Source: Mycolicibacterium rhodesiae JS60
Lineage (GTDB): Bacteria > Actinomycetota > Actinomycetes > Mycobacteriales > Mycobacteriaceae
DNA: 64,000 nucleotides
Assembly: GCA_000230935.2 (NCBI GenBank)
Contig: AGIQ01000002.1
Coordinates: forward strand, 806,001 to 870,000
Direction of reading: 5' to 3'
A program made the translations under genes and the position numbers. Numbering within the stretch: position 1 is the first letter of the stretch; each line of letters starts with the position of its first letter. Positions 17,128-26,510 of the stretch are shown here, in pieces. The notes beneath the pieces are model-generated. The model saw only the letters and a program-made list of their open reading frames with translations. It was not told the DNA's origin and did no database searches.

Positions 17128-17930
17128 GGCTGGTTTCCTGGTGTACGGCTCGCGCGCTGCGGCGGTCGCTTCTCGCTGAACGCGGCCAACGCCTCTACGA
17201 AGTCGGGCTGCTGCTGCAGCCAGCCTTGAGTGTCAGCTTCGAACGCAAGCTGGTCGGCAAGTGTCGCCTCGAACGTCCGTTGATGGGCGCGCTTTACCGA
17301 CGTGACGCTGGCGGCGAGTCCGGCGACGTCCTGCGCCAGTGCCACGGCGGTTGCCAGCGCCTCGCCATCGGGGCACACCCGGTTGACCATGCCCCATTGC
17401 AACGCTTCTGAAGCCAGAATGTCACGGCCCAGCATCGCGAGCTCGTTGGCTCGACCGAGCCCGACTATTCGTGGTAGCAGCCAGGTGAGGCCGGTATCGG
17501 GCAAGAGCCCGATTTTGGTGAACGACAACTGAATTCGCGCCGATTCTGCGGCCACCCGCAGATCGCAGGCCAGGGCGAGGGAGGCGCCGGCGCCGGCGGC
17601 AACCCCATTGACCGCAGCGATGATCGGCAATTCCAGGCCTTGCATGGTGTGCACCAGCGGATTCCAGATGTCGATCAGCGTGGCCCTGGCGTCACCGATG
17701 CCATCGGAGACATCGGCGCCCGCGCAAAACCCACGTCCGGAGCCGGTCAGGACGATTGCCCGGATATCGGGATCCGCCTCGAGCGTCCGGAATGCCGCTG
17801 ACAGCCGGTCGCCCGCGGTCGGTGTCACTGCGTTCAGCCGGCCGGGGCGGTTGATGGTGACGATTCCGACCGGGCCGTCTCGGGTGACCAGGACATCGGT
17901 TTCGGTTACCTCGTCGGTGGTCGAAGTCAT
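17124..17930 (-). CDS. Enoyl-CoA hydratase/isomerase family protein
   Basis: A 268-residue crotonase. Recognisable parts are ITINRPGRLNAVT at the start, the oxyanion-hole segment LTGSGRGFCAGADVSDG (about residues 72-88) and AVNGVAAGAGASLALACDL (about 116-134), and FTKIGLLPDTGLTWLLPR. ATG 17930 follows GAGGAG, and earlier in-frame starts are rejected for lack of a ribosome site. In crotonases the two catalytic acids vary. The second position here falls in the LLPDTG segment and carries Asp, as in some isomerase-like members, so hydratase versus isomerase is open. It lies 19 bases downstream of the FadE gene and would act on the enoyl-CoA made by the two dehydrogenases. Confidence 0.9.
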   Translation of the reverse strand: MTSTTDEVTETDVLVTRDGPVGIVTINRPGRLNAVTPTAGDRLSAAFRTLEADPDIRAIVLTGSGRGFCAGADVSDGIGDARATLIDIWNPLVHTMQGLELPIIAAVNGVAAGAGASLALACDLRVAAESARIQLSFTKIGLLPDTGLTWLLPRIVGLGRANELAMLGRDILASEALQWGMVNRVCPDGEALATAVALAQDVAGLAASVTSVKRAHQRTFEATLADQLAFEADTQGWLQQQPDFVEALAAFSEKRPPQRASRTPGNQP

Positions 17931-17949
17931 CGAATTTCTCCTCGCGAGG

Positions 17950-19089
17950 TCACCGCAGGCCGAGTGAGCCGCTGATGATTTCTCGTTGAATTTCATTGGT
18001 GCCGGCATAGATCGGTAAAACGAGCGCGTGCCGGACATGGCTTTCCATGTCGTACTCGCAGGCGTATCCGTAACCGCCCATCATCTGCATGCCTTCGAGA
18101 GCGATCTGCTTGGCGACCTCGGAGGTCTTGACCTTCGCCATCGAGGTCATCCGGGTGGTAACCGGGTCGGGCCCACGTTCCAACCGCGCGGCGACCTCGT
18201 AGGTGAGCAGCCGGGCGCACTCGAGGTCGGTGGCCAGATCGGCCAGTCGGTGCCGCAGCGCCTGGAACGTCCCGATCGTGGTGCCGAATTGCTTGCGTTC
18301 CTTGACGTAGGAGATGGTGTCGTCGAGTGCCCGCTGGCCCAGGCCGAGGCCGACGGCCGCACCGAGGAGGCGTTCGCCGTCCAGTCCGGCCATGATCTGG
18401 GGGAAGCCGCGGCCCACATCGCCGACGACATTGTCCTCGGGGACAAAACAATCGGTGAAGAAGACGTCGTTGACCTCACGGCCGCCCAAGGTTGCGATTC
18501 GGCGGGTCTCCACACCCTCGGCGTCGGCCGGGACCTGCAGAATGGTCAGTCCGGCATGCGGTTTGGCCTCGCGGCTGGTGCGGGCGACCAACAGGATCCG
18601 GGTGGCGCGATGCGCGTACGAGCACCACGTCTTCTGGCCGTTGAGGATGTAGCCGCCACTGACCGGGGTGGCGGTGCACATGATCGCGGCAACGTCGGAA
18701 CCGGCGCCGGGCTCGGAGATCGAGATCGACATGATCTCGCCGCCGGCGATCGCGGACAGTGCTTCCCGCTTCTGGTCTTCGGATCCGAACCGCTTGTAGC
18801 ACCCGGCCACCGTCGTCGTCGGTCCCAGTGCTTTCACCGGGGCCAGGCCACGCCACAACTCCTCGAACAGGATCGTCTGCTCCACGTAGGTGCCGCCCGA
18901 TCCCCCGTACTCCTCGGGGATGGCAACACCGAGCCAACCCAGGTCCGCGAGCTTGCCGTACAGCCGGGTCGACTGGTCTTCTTCGTCGGGGTCCAGCACG
19001 GCTTCACGCTGTTCGCGGGTCGCGCACTCGCGTGCACAGAAATCCCGGACCGCCGTTTGGAAATCGAGTTGTTCGACGGTCAGGCTCAT
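17950..19089 (-). CDS. Acyl-CoA dehydrogenase (FadE type), subunit 1 of a likely pair
   Basis: A 379-residue flavoprotein. Visible marks are IPEEYGGSGGTYVEQ, the flavin/substrate loop SISEPGAGSDVAA, TEEN-type GQKTWCSYAHRA, and the C-terminal MMGGYGYACEYDMESHVR with YAGTNEIQREI. The MCAD-type base position before GT is Ala (YAGT), while a Glu is present in GLDGERLLGAA, the position used by isovaleryl- and long-chain-type enzymes. Its start overlaps the stop of the next FadE gene. Adjacent FadE genes in actinobacteria often form alpha2-beta2 heterotetramers for bulky substrates such as sterol side chains. The substrate is unproven. Confidence 0.9.
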   Translation of the reverse strand: MSLTVEQLDFQTAVRDFCARECATREQREAVLDPDEEDQSTRLYGKLADLGWLGVAIPEEYGGSGGTYVEQTILFEELWRGLAPVKALGPTTTVAGCYKRFGSEDQKREALSAIAGGEIMSISISEPGAGSDVAAIMCTATPVSGGYILNGQKTWCSYAHRATRILLVARTSREAKPHAGLTILQVPADAEGVETRRIATLGGREVNDVFFTDCFVPEDNVVGDVGRGFPQIMAGLDGERLLGAAVGLGLGQRALDDTISYVKERKQFGTTIGTFQALRHRLADLATDLECARLLTYEVAARLERGPDPVTTRMTSMAKVKTSEVAKQIALEGMQMMGGYGYACEYDMESHVRHALVLPIYAGTNEIQREIISGSLGLR

Positions 19090-20249
19090 CCTTGGGGGAA
19101 CCTTCGGTCAGGGAACAACCCCGCCGCGACGCCGTTGCGCAGGACAGCGGGGGCGCCGCCTGCCACGACATTGGTCACGCAGTCGCGGTGAATCCGTTGA
19201 ATGGCGAAATCCGTTGTCGGACCGTAGCCGCCGTGCAGTTCCATGGCTTTGAGCGTGATCTGCGGCCCGACCGTGGCGCCGAAGAGTTTGGCTTGGGTGA
19301 CTTCGGCGAGCCGGGGGAACCGGCCGTCGATCGCGGAGGCCGCGGCGCGGTAGGCCAGCAAGCGCAAGGCTTCGATCTGTACCCACATGTCGGCGAGGTT
19401 GTGGTAAACGGACTGGAACTCGATGACTGGTTTTCCGAACGCCTCGCGCCGCTGTGTGTAAGCCGCCGCCTCGTCGTAGGCGGCTTGGCTGAACCCGAGC
19501 CAGAACCCGCAGTTGTGCAACCGCTCCAGGTTGAACGCCGTCATCAGCCGGGCGAACTGGCCAGGCCCGACGATGATGTTCTCCCCGGGCACCCGGACGT
19601 CGGTCAGAATCATCTCGCCGTGATGGATGCCGCGGTCGCCGATGAATACCGGGCCCCGGCGGATCTCGACACCGGGCATCGCGGTGTCGACGACCATCGC
19701 ACCAATTCCCTTGGCGCCGGAGATGTCGTCAAATCGGACGAACGTGGCGTTGAGGTCGTTGACGTTCGAGCCGGTGAGAAAACTCTTGTGGCCGTTGACG
19801 ATGAAGTCGTCGCCATCGCGCACCGCGGTGGTGGTCAGGTGGGTCAGCGCCGAGCCGGCATCGGGTTCGGTGAGCGCGATATTGCAGGCACGACGGCCCG
19901 CCACGATGTCGTGGAGGAACTTGTCCTTCACGGCGTCATCGCCGAGCAGCAGCATCGATGGGCCGGGGCCGCTGGTGCAGAACACTGGTTCGGGCGGCAA
20001 CCACGACTGGGCGTGGCGGAACAGCGCCTCGACGACGATCAGGTATTCGACCGCGCCACCGCCCTGCCCACCGTATTCGGTCGGCATAGCGATTCCGAAG
20101 AAGCCTTCTGCGCCGACCCTGTCGAAGATCTCCCGATAGGGCGCCTGATCGGACTCGTCCCAGGACGGCGCTTCCTCGGCGAACGAGCGGCCCAGCTTCT
20201 CCGCCCGGGCCTGCAGGTCCTGTTGTTGCGGGGTGAGGGTGAAATCCAT
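19086..20249 (-). CDS. Acyl-CoA dehydrogenase (FadE type), subunit 2 of a likely pair
   Basis: A 387-residue protein with TPQQQDLQARAEKLGRSFAEE, MPTEYGGQGGGAVEY, ALTEPDAGSALTHL, VNGHKSFLTGSNVND and MELHGGYGPTTDFAIQRIHRD, covering the whole family fold. At the C-terminal position where MCAD-type enzymes have YEGT it reads VVAGGAPAV, without an acid. A Glu is kept in AFNLERLHNCG. Start ATG 20249 lies two bases from the FadD stop, and the stop overlaps the next FadE gene (ATGA). Tight coupling with its neighbour argues for a heteromeric enzyme. Confidence 0.9.
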   Translation of the reverse strand: MDFTLTPQQQDLQARAEKLGRSFAEEAPSWDESDQAPYREIFDRVGAEGFFGIAMPTEYGGQGGGAVEYLIVVEALFRHAQSWLPPEPVFCTSGPGPSMLLLGDDAVKDKFLHDIVAGRRACNIALTEPDAGSALTHLTTTAVRDGDDFIVNGHKSFLTGSNVNDLNATFVRFDDISGAKGIGAMVVDTAMPGVEIRRGPVFIGDRGIHHGEMILTDVRVPGENIIVGPGQFARLMTAFNLERLHNCGFWLGFSQAAYDEAAAYTQRREAFGKPVIEFQSVYHNLADMWVQIEALRLLAYRAAASAIDGRFPRLAEVTQAKLFGATVGPQITLKAMELHGGYGPTTDFAIQRIHRDCVTNVVAGGAPAVLRNGVAAGLFPDRRFPQG

Positions 20250-20251
20250 GG

Positions 20252-21826
20252 CTAGCGCCGGTCCTCTCGTGCCACCGTCAGATTCAGTCGCTCGAAATCG
20301 ATGGTGTTGCCACCGGTTCCGACATCGCGCAACTTGTGTTTGAGCACCCGGCCTACTCCGTTTCGGGGAAGGGCGTCGATGACCTCGACGTATCGGGGGA
20401 TCGCGAAATAGGGCAGTGAATTCTTGAAGAAGTCGAACAGTTCGGCCGGTTCGATCGGTGTGCTTACCACGATGACGGCCTTGAGATCGTCCTCGCCGAG
20501 CTCGGATGGCACGGCGTGTACCGCGGATTCGACAATGGCGGGGTGATGGTCGATGGCCTGTTCGACTTCGAAGCTGGAGATGTTCTCGCCACGACGCCGC
20601 AGGCAGTCCTTCAACCGGTCGACGAAGGCGAACGCCCCGCTGGGCAGCCGGCGACCGAAATCGCCAGTGTGGTACCACAATCCGCGAAACGCCTCCAGCG
20701 TCGCGGCTGGCTGCTCGAAGTAACCCTCGAACATGGCGTGTGGGGCCAACGGCCGAATACAGATCTCGCCGGCCGCCTCGCCGTCCAGCACGTTGCCATC
20801 GGGGTCGAGCAGCGCGACTTCGAGATCGGGGGCGGCGATACCGCAACCGTTCGGATCGCGGCGGTCGGACGATAGCTTGGTCAACGTCATTGGCATGCAT
20901 TCGGTTTGGCCGAAGACATCCACCCAGGGTTCCACGCCGAAGCGCTGCCGGAACATGTCCTGCGACTCGAGGGACAGCGGAGCGCACATGATCCGCCGGA
21001 CGCTGTGGTCCCGATCGCTCTCGCTGGGGTCGGTCGCCAGGATTGCGGCGCCCATCGCGCCGACCGCGATCATCACGGTCGCCCCGACTTTCCTGGCGTG
21101 CGGGAAGTAGCCACGGGCGCTGAACGTGCCCTCGAGATAGGCGGGGATGCCGAAGAGCAGCGGAAGCGTGACGGTCACCAGCCGGGCGCCGGCGTGGAAC
21201 AGCGGTAGGCCGGCGAGCAGCACATCGGAGTCATTGATCTCCAGTGCGTCGCCGAGCACCTGGGCGCTGCGGAGGTAGTAGCCGTGACTCGCAACGCATC
21301 CCTTCGGAAGCCCTGTCGTGCCCGACGTGTACAGGATCGACATCGTGTCGGCGGGTGAGAGTGACAGCGCCGGCGCCGGTCCGTCGTGATCGCGGATGGC
21401 TGCGTACGCGATCTCGTCGCCGTCGGCGTCGTCGAGCATGATGACCGTCCGCAACTCGGGCAGCTGCGCTCGGATCGGAGCGAGGGCGGCCCGGCCTGCG
21501 GCATCGGTGACCAGTACGCGGGAGCGGGACTGGCGTAGCTGATGGAGCAGGAATTCACCCTTGAGATAGGCGTTGAGCGGGACCTGCGCGGCCCCACTCT
21601 TGGCCAACCCGTAGAAGAGCTCGAGGAGTTCGGGCCGGTTGGGCGCCAACGTCGCGACCCGTTCACCCGGACCGGCGCCCAGGCTGGCGATCCCAGCGGC
21701 GATCCGATCCGAGAGGCGGTCCATCTCGGCGTAGGTGTAGGACTGCTCGTCCATGGCACAGCACACCCGGTCGGGTGTGGCTCCGGCTCGTGCGCGGAGC
21801 AATTCAGGAATAACGTGACTGGTCAT
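20252..21826 (-). CDS. Acyl-CoA synthetase / AMP-dependent ligase (FadD type)
   Basis: A 524-residue ANL-superfamily ligase. The P-loop is YTSGTTGLPKG near residue 163, the A5 motif is VFGQTECMP, the A7/A8 region WYHTGDFGRRL leads to DRLKDCLRRRGENIS, and the C-terminal domain ends with a catalytic-lysine region around GVGRVLKHKLRD. All steps for carboxylate adenylation and CoA transfer are represented. It is the first gene of the operon running to the kinase at 15212. A regulon motif (21873-21888) lies 47 bases upstream, followed by a TATAGT hexamer and a TTGAG site. It would activate the acid that the FadE pair and hydratase then process. Confidence 0.9.
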   Translation of the reverse strand: MTSHVIPELLRARAGATPDRVCCAMDEQSYTYAEMDRLSDRIAAGIASLGAGPGERVATLAPNRPELLELFYGLAKSGAAQVPLNAYLKGEFLLHQLRQSRSRVLVTDAAGRAALAPIRAQLPELRTVIMLDDADGDEIAYAAIRDHDGPAPALSLSPADTMSILYTSGTTGLPKGCVASHGYYLRSAQVLGDALEINDSDVLLAGLPLFHAGARLVTVTLPLLFGIPAYLEGTFSARGYFPHARKVGATVMIAVGAMGAAILATDPSESDRDHSVRRIMCAPLSLESQDMFRQRFGVEPWVDVFGQTECMPMTLTKLSSDRRDPNGCGIAAPDLEVALLDPDGNVLDGEAAGEICIRPLAPHAMFEGYFEQPAATLEAFRGLWYHTGDFGRRLPSGAFAFVDRLKDCLRRRGENISSFEVEQAIDHHPAIVESAVHAVPSELGEDDLKAVIVVSTPIEPAELFDFFKNSLPYFAIPRYVEVIDALPRNGVGRVLKHKLRDVGTGGNTIDFERLNLTVAREDRR

Positions 21827-21872
21827 CTCAAAAATAACTATAGCGTGGCGCCTGCGTTGACGGTACCCCGAT

Positions 21873-21888
21873 ATGAACTGTCGTTAAC
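21873..21888. promoter_or_regulatory. Regulon motif copy 9, degenerate (ATGAACTGTCGTTAAC)
   Basis: Matches GnnAACGATCGTTnAC with two core mismatches and keeps the AAC...GTTAAC ends. Placed 47 bases upstream of the FadD start, i.e. over the expected promoter of the FadD-to-kinase operon. It is the weakest copy of the set. Confidence 0.35.
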
Positions 21889-22007
21889 GGGATTTTGGCG
21901 AAGTGAATTCGACGGCTGAGGTGCTGTACGAGCCGGTCAGAGCCGGATGGCGGCGAGGTTGCCGCCCGCCGGATCGCGCCGGTGTTCACAACACGCCGCG
22001 CTCGGTG

Positions 22008-22760
22008 TCACCCGACGGGCACTGCTGGCGAACTGACGGGTGCGGCGCTACCGGCAATCTGTTGGCGCTCGTCGTCGGCGATCGCCCGCAGCAGCAACGC
22101 CACCGTGATGGCGAACCAGCTGAAGTACACACACAGCGGAATCCACCAGGAACCCACGCCGTTCCAGGCGAACGGGCCGGCCTTGAAGAACGGGATGATG
22201 GCGGCGGGGATCCAGATGATCGACACCCAGATGTTGAAATAGCCGAACCAGCGCGGGAATACCGGCTTCGCCCCCCTGTCGAGGAGGACCGCCAGACCCA
22301 GGGCGGCGACCTGGACGCAGGCCGAGGAGATGATGCCGAGAAAGGTCAGCCACGCCATGTCGTTGAGCATCTGCACGATCTCCGGGCTCCATTCGTGCAG
22401 CCGGTACAGCGCGGTCTGCCAGACGGCGAAGGGCAGCAGGAACTCGACGCACAGCAGACCGCCGGAGATCAGCTGAGTTTCGGCCAGCACGGAGCGGACA
22501 CCTTCCATACGGCGCACCTGCGCGGCGATCACCGCACAGAACGGCACCAGCAGGGCGCACATGAACACGCTGATCACCAGGCCGAGCCGGATCATGTTGG
22601 TGTTCTCGCTGAACTGAGCCACCAGCTGCTCACGTGTCAGCGACGGTGCCGGCGGCGGGATGAACTTGCAGAGGAACGCGAATGCGGCGGCCCAGGTGAA
22701 GATCATCACCGGCCCGCACCAGACGCAGATCTTCTGGGCGGTGATGTTCATGTGGCGCAT
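22008..22760 (-). CDS. Six-helix membrane protein, cluster paralogue A4
   Basis: A 250-residue protein with six hydrophobic helices. It carries all family landmarks: QKICVWCGP, PPPAPS, LPFAVWQTALYR, LNDMAWLTFLG, KPVFPRWFGYFNIW and GPFAWNGVGSWW. Start ATG 22760 is placed after AGAGGG; a second ATG at 22751 is possible. It is the last gene of the minus-strand operon that starts at the AveC-like gene 27613, and lies 14 bases after the CrtI-like flavoprotein. This repeats the flavoprotein-plus-membrane-protein order seen at 13185-15223. Confidence 0.8.
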   Translation of the reverse strand: MRHMNITAQKICVWCGPVMIFTWAAAFAFLCKFIPPPAPSLTREQLVAQFSENTNMIRLGLVISVFMCALLVPFCAVIAAQVRRMEGVRSVLAETQLISGGLLCVEFLLPFAVWQTALYRLHEWSPEIVQMLNDMAWLTFLGIISSACVQVAALGLAVLLDRGAKPVFPRWFGYFNIWVSIIWIPAAIIPFFKAGPFAWNGVGSWWIPLCVYFSWFAITVALLLRAIADDERQQIAGSAAPVSSPAVPVG

Positions 22761-22774
22761 GACGGTTGCCCTCT

Positions 22775-24346
22775 CTAGGATTCGTCGGCGATCGCGGTCT
22801 GCGCGGCCAGCCGCCCGCACCAGCCGTTGACGGTGCCGCCTGGGTGCGAGCCCGCGCCGGCCAGGTACAACCCCGGGACCGGGGTCGCATAACCGCCGAG
22901 TTCCCGGGCCGGCCGGTTGGTGCCCAGCCGCAGCGGGGTCATGTCGACGTGGAAATAGCAGCCCTTCGGCGTGCTGAACCGATCCTCGAAATCCTTGGGT
23001 GTGTGCACGACTCGCCCGATCTCGGCGTCTAGACCGGACAGGAAGCGTTCGGCCGACTTCACGATGGTGTGGGTGTAGAGGTCTTTGTTGGCCTCCCACC
23101 CGCCGACTGGGTCGGCGGGAACATTCGAGTGCAGGTAGAGAACGTCCTGACCCGCGGGGGCGATCGTCGGGTCGCTGGCCGACAGAACGGCCATGTACAC
23201 CGGTGGAGACTCGGCGATCTCGCCGCGCTTGGTGGTCAGCAGATGTTGGTAGTGCTCTTCGAGGGTGCCCGTCATCAAGGTCGTGCGACGCACGTCGAAT
23301 CCGTCCCGCCGTTTGGCGGCAGCCTTGGGGTAGTCGATGCGGCCGCCGACAGCGAAGTCGATCTTGAAGGCGGCGACGTTGACACCGTTGGCCGGAATCA
23401 TCGCCACCTTGTTGGTCAATCGCTGATCGAGCGTGCCCTCGGGAAGCAGCTTGGACAGCGTGACCTGAGGTGCGCAGCTGGCCAGCACACCGTGGCGGGC
23501 GCGCAGCTCGGTGCCGTCGGCGAGGCGGACGCCGACGGCCCGGCCACTGGACAGCGTGATCTCCGCAACGCCTGCGCCCAGACGGATTTCGCCATTCTGG
23601 GTGGCGATCTTTCCCGCGAACGCGTTCATCAGACCGGTCATTCCGCCCCTGGGCCGAAGGACGCCCTGCTTGCGGTGGGTGGCGTGGTATCCCATCAGGT
23701 AGACGCCGGTGCCCTCGAGGTCAGCCGGGCCGAGCATCGAGGTCCAATACGCCCAAAGCCCGCGCATCGCATCGCTCTCGAATGTCTCGGAGATCATTTC
23801 GAACACCGATAGCACGAGCATCTTGGACAGCAGTGCGCGTGATGTGCGATCGGGGATCAGCTTGACGGCCAGTTTGGCCAGATCACCCTTGGTCAAGGTC
23901 GGGTACCGCACCACGAGCCGCTCGACGAGATCCATGATCATGTCGAGCGTCGGCTTGATCTCGGCGTAGGTCTTGGCGTCCTTCGGGCTGAAGTATCGGA
24001 TATCGGCCAGTGTTCGGTCGAAATCCCGGAACAACAACAGTGTTTCGCCGTCCTCGTTGATCCACCCGTACGGCGCATCCAAGGGAATGGGTTGATAGCC
24101 ATACCTTTTCAGGCCCAGCTCCTCGGTCAGCGGAGTCTGGGCCATCAGCATGTCGTCCATCGCGCCGACCGACAACAGGTGGTTGGGTGCTTCCGGTACC
24201 CAGGCTCGGCTGGCCGACAACCCGCCGAGGAACGGCAGCTGGTCGACGACTGCAACTGTCCGTCCCGACTCGCCGAGAGTGCATGCCGCCGAGAGGCCGT
24301 TGTGGCCTGCTCCGATGACGATGTAGTCGAAGGTGTTGTTGCTCAT
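22775..24346 (-). CDS. CrtI/PYROXD2-like FAD-dependent oxidoreductase
   Basis: A 523-residue flavoprotein. The N-terminal IGAGHNGLSAACTLGESG is followed by a GG-L-S hairpin. The C-terminal GLYLAGAGSHPGGTVNGWCG is the FAD-binding end typical of phytoene-desaturase-like and PYROXD2-like enzymes. These catalyse dehydrogenation or isomerisation of polyene or hydrophobic chains, but many are uncharacterised. ATG 24346 overlaps the upstream membrane-protein stop (ATGA). A paralogue of the same subtype is at 33709-35265. There is no phytoene synthase or GGPP synthase in the window, so a carotenoid-biosynthetic role should not be assumed. Confidence 0.85.
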   Translation of the reverse strand: MSNNTFDYIVIGAGHNGLSAACTLGESGRTVAVVDQLPFLGGLSASRAWVPEAPNHLLSVGAMDDMLMAQTPLTEELGLKRYGYQPIPLDAPYGWINEDGETLLLFRDFDRTLADIRYFSPKDAKTYAEIKPTLDMIMDLVERLVVRYPTLTKGDLAKLAVKLIPDRTSRALLSKMLVLSVFEMISETFESDAMRGLWAYWTSMLGPADLEGTGVYLMGYHATHRKQGVLRPRGGMTGLMNAFAGKIATQNGEIRLGAGVAEITLSSGRAVGVRLADGTELRARHGVLASCAPQVTLSKLLPEGTLDQRLTNKVAMIPANGVNVAAFKIDFAVGGRIDYPKAAAKRRDGFDVRRTTLMTGTLEEHYQHLLTTKRGEIAESPPVYMAVLSASDPTIAPAGQDVLYLHSNVPADPVGGWEANKDLYTHTIVKSAERFLSGLDAEIGRVVHTPKDFEDRFSTPKGCYFHVDMTPLRLGTNRPARELGGYATPVPGLYLAGAGSHPGGTVNGWCGRLAAQTAIADES

Positions 24347-25158
24347 CGTGATTGCACCATTTCTGGGTTGGCGGTGGCGTTCTCGGGTGGCGATATCAAG
24401 CGCAGTTGGCCTGTGCCGAACCGGATCAGGACGTCGGTGGCGAGTAGGCCGAGCACGATGCTGACCGCGGCGGCGATCATCCGCACGCCGCTCGGGGCGT
24501 CGGTGTTGGTGATGGCAAAATGCGGAATCGCCAGAGCCCACGACGCCATGTACGTGGTGAACGGGACGAATGGGACCAACAGCTGCCGGGTGCCGGTGAA
24601 GAACCAGTCCAGCCTCGTCACCACCACCGCGCCGAACAGGGAACCCAGGCTGTTGATCACCAGCCAGCTCAGCGGGAAGCCGGCCACGGTGAAGGGCTGG
24701 TCGCCGTAGTAGACGTAGAGCCCCGAGGAGAGCATCGGGATCTCGAGCAGCACGTTGAGCACACCGAACACCGCTATACCCGACCACATTTGAGACCGGC
24801 TGGCGCCCTTCTGAAATGCCTTGGCCATCAGATAAGACAGCCCGCCGAAGAACACGACGTAGGCAAGTACCACCCACACCGGCACGCTGCGATCGAGGAA
24901 CCGGTAGGCGATGGCGCCGTCACCGGGAAAATAACAGTGCCCGAGCACATCGACGGTGGCTTCGTTGAACGAACAGACGAAGCCGCCGACGAGCATCAAC
25001 AGGAAAATCGGACGGCCGGAGCGCCGCCATTCGATCAGCGCCGCGATGACAAAGGCGGCCACGACAACCCCGAGGATCACGGTGATGACGAGCTGCGGGG
25101 TGGCCGGGGTTGCCATCGTCCACGGCGGTTCGGTGATCGCCAGATTGGTGATTGTCAT
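24343..25158 (-). CDS. Integral membrane protein, possibly remote AveC-like member
   Basis: A 271-residue protein with about seven hydrophobic helices. FGVLNVLLEIPML, a GLYVYYGDQPF loop, FPLSWLVINSLGS and VVTRLDWFF match in order the [DN]-x3-E helix, tyrosine loop, proline segment and R/D-containing helix of the 9671 protein and the AveC-like proteins. A loop with NEATVDVLGHCYFP adds His, Cys and acids at the membrane face. It overlaps genes on both sides by four bases, so it is made in step with the flavoproteins at 22775 and 25155. Catalytic versus structural role is unknown. Confidence 0.75.
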   Translation of the reverse strand: MTITNLAITEPPWTMATPATPQLVITVILGVVVAAFVIAALIEWRRSGRPIFLLMLVGGFVCSFNEATVDVLGHCYFPGDGAIAYRFLDRSVPVWVVLAYVVFFGGLSYLMAKAFQKGASRSQMWSGIAVFGVLNVLLEIPMLSSGLYVYYGDQPFTVAGFPLSWLVINSLGSLFGAVVVTRLDWFFTGTRQLLVPFVPFTTYMASWALAIPHFAITNTDAPSGVRMIAAAVSIVLGLLATDVLIRFGTGQLRLISPPENATANPEMVQSR

Positions 25159-26510
25159 GTCGCCGGCACCACCCCGTGGCGGGCGAATTGGCGGCTCACC
25201 CGGGCAGCGGCCTCCTGCCCACTGACCAGCGCTCCATTGAGACCCGGTATGCGGTCGAGATCGCTCGCGAACTGCACGCGGGCGCTGTGATCGATCTTCT
25301 TGCGGAAGTCGGCGATGACTTTGAACCGGCCCTTGCCCAGCACCGGAACCGATTCCGGCCAGCGCATGAGCGCATACTCCTCGAGCGTGCCGGGCAGGCT
25401 CCCGTAGTAGTAGGCCACGCGCTCCAGGGCATGGTCGAGCAGGTGCTGGTCGTCCTTGTCATCGGTGCGATCGAGGTAGGACGGCGACAGCAGAACGGAG
25501 ATCAGCCCCTTGCCCGCCGGGGCCCGCCCGGGTGCCTTGTTGTGATCGGCGATCACCGCGATCGTGTCGGGATCGTCGTACGGCGAAATCATCGAGAACG
25601 TCCCCGGGTCGTCGGGCCTGGCCGAAAAGCCAAGCGAGACATTGCCGAGACGGTGATAGCGGGCGGTCTCGTAGAGTCCGCGGTGGTTCTCGTCCATCTG
25701 CGGGTACATCGAAAGCGCCGGGGCTGCCGTGGTCGCGATGACAGCCGTATCGAACGTCTCGGTGCGCTCGCCGCTCGCTGTCGGCGACGTGTAGGTCACT
25801 TCCACCCCGCTTCCGGAGTCGGTGACATTGGTGACGGTGTGCTCGAGTCGGGTGTCCACCAGCGTCGCGAGTTTCACCGGCAGGCCGGCGACACCGGAGG
25901 TCAGATTGAACACCGATTTCACCAGCATGTTACGGACGGTCCAGTGCAGCAGGGCCACCGAGGTGTCGTGGTCGTCGTGCACCCAGGTGCCGCTGACCAA
26001 GGGCGCTGAAATATAGCGCGCGAGTTCGGTGTTCAGCACCCGCTGGCTGTAGTCGAGAACCGTCTCGGTGTCGATTTCCGCCAGTCCGTCATATGTGTCG
26101 TAGCCCAGGGAAGCCCGGTGCTTGAAGACATCGGCGAAGAGCCGAAGAGCCTTGATCTTGGCGGGCCAGGAAATCACCTTGGTCCCGACGCTGGCACGAA
26201 TGGGCTTGGCCAGGTCCAGATAGTGCTGCCGGCCCTGCCGGGGCATCCCGAACATCACCGGGGTCTCGACGAATTCTCCTGTGAGCCCGACATCGTGGAT
26301 CATCGCGACGGCCTCGCGGTAGGTGCCCAGATAGACCGCGGTGCCCAGATCCATCACGAAGTCGCCCTTGCGGACCGTCCAGATTCGGCCACCGACCCGG
26401 TCGCGGGCTTCGAACACGGTGACGGCGAAGCCGGCCTTCTTGAGTTCGTACGCGGCCGCCATGCCGGCGGCACCGCCACCGATCACCGCCGCAGTGCTGT
26501 GTGCTGTCAT
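25155..26510 (-). CDS. FAD-dependent oxidoreductase, amine-oxidase/PPO-like
   Basis: A 451-residue flavoprotein. The dinucleotide motif is GGGAAGMAAAYELKKAG, then FEARDRVGGRIW. The shared ADHNKAPGRAPAGKGLI signature lies around residue 330. The C-terminus VQFASDLDRIPGLNGALVSG resembles the end of its paralogues. Start ATG 26510 overlaps the AveC-like gene stop (ATGA). It belongs with the flavoproteins at 13185, 30580 and 38349 rather than with the two CrtI-like ones. It is likely a soluble or membrane-associated dehydrogenase acting on a hydrophobic substrate; the electron acceptor is unknown. Confidence 0.85.
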   Translation of the reverse strand: MTAHSTAAVIGGGAAGMAAAYELKKAGFAVTVFEARDRVGGRIWTVRKGDFVMDLGTAVYLGTYREAVAMIHDVGLTGEFVETPVMFGMPRQGRQHYLDLAKPIRASVGTKVISWPAKIKALRLFADVFKHRASLGYDTYDGLAEIDTETVLDYSQRVLNTELARYISAPLVSGTWVHDDHDTSVALLHWTVRNMLVKSVFNLTSGVAGLPVKLATLVDTRLEHTVTNVTDSGSGVEVTYTSPTASGERTETFDTAVIATTAAPALSMYPQMDENHRGLYETARYHRLGNVSLGFSARPDDPGTFSMISPYDDPDTIAVIADHNKAPGRAPAGKGLISVLLSPSYLDRTDDKDDQHLLDHALERVAYYYGSLPGTLEEYALMRWPESVPVLGKGRFKVIADFRKKIDHSARVQFASDLDRIPGLNGALVSGQEAAARVSRQFARHGVVPAT

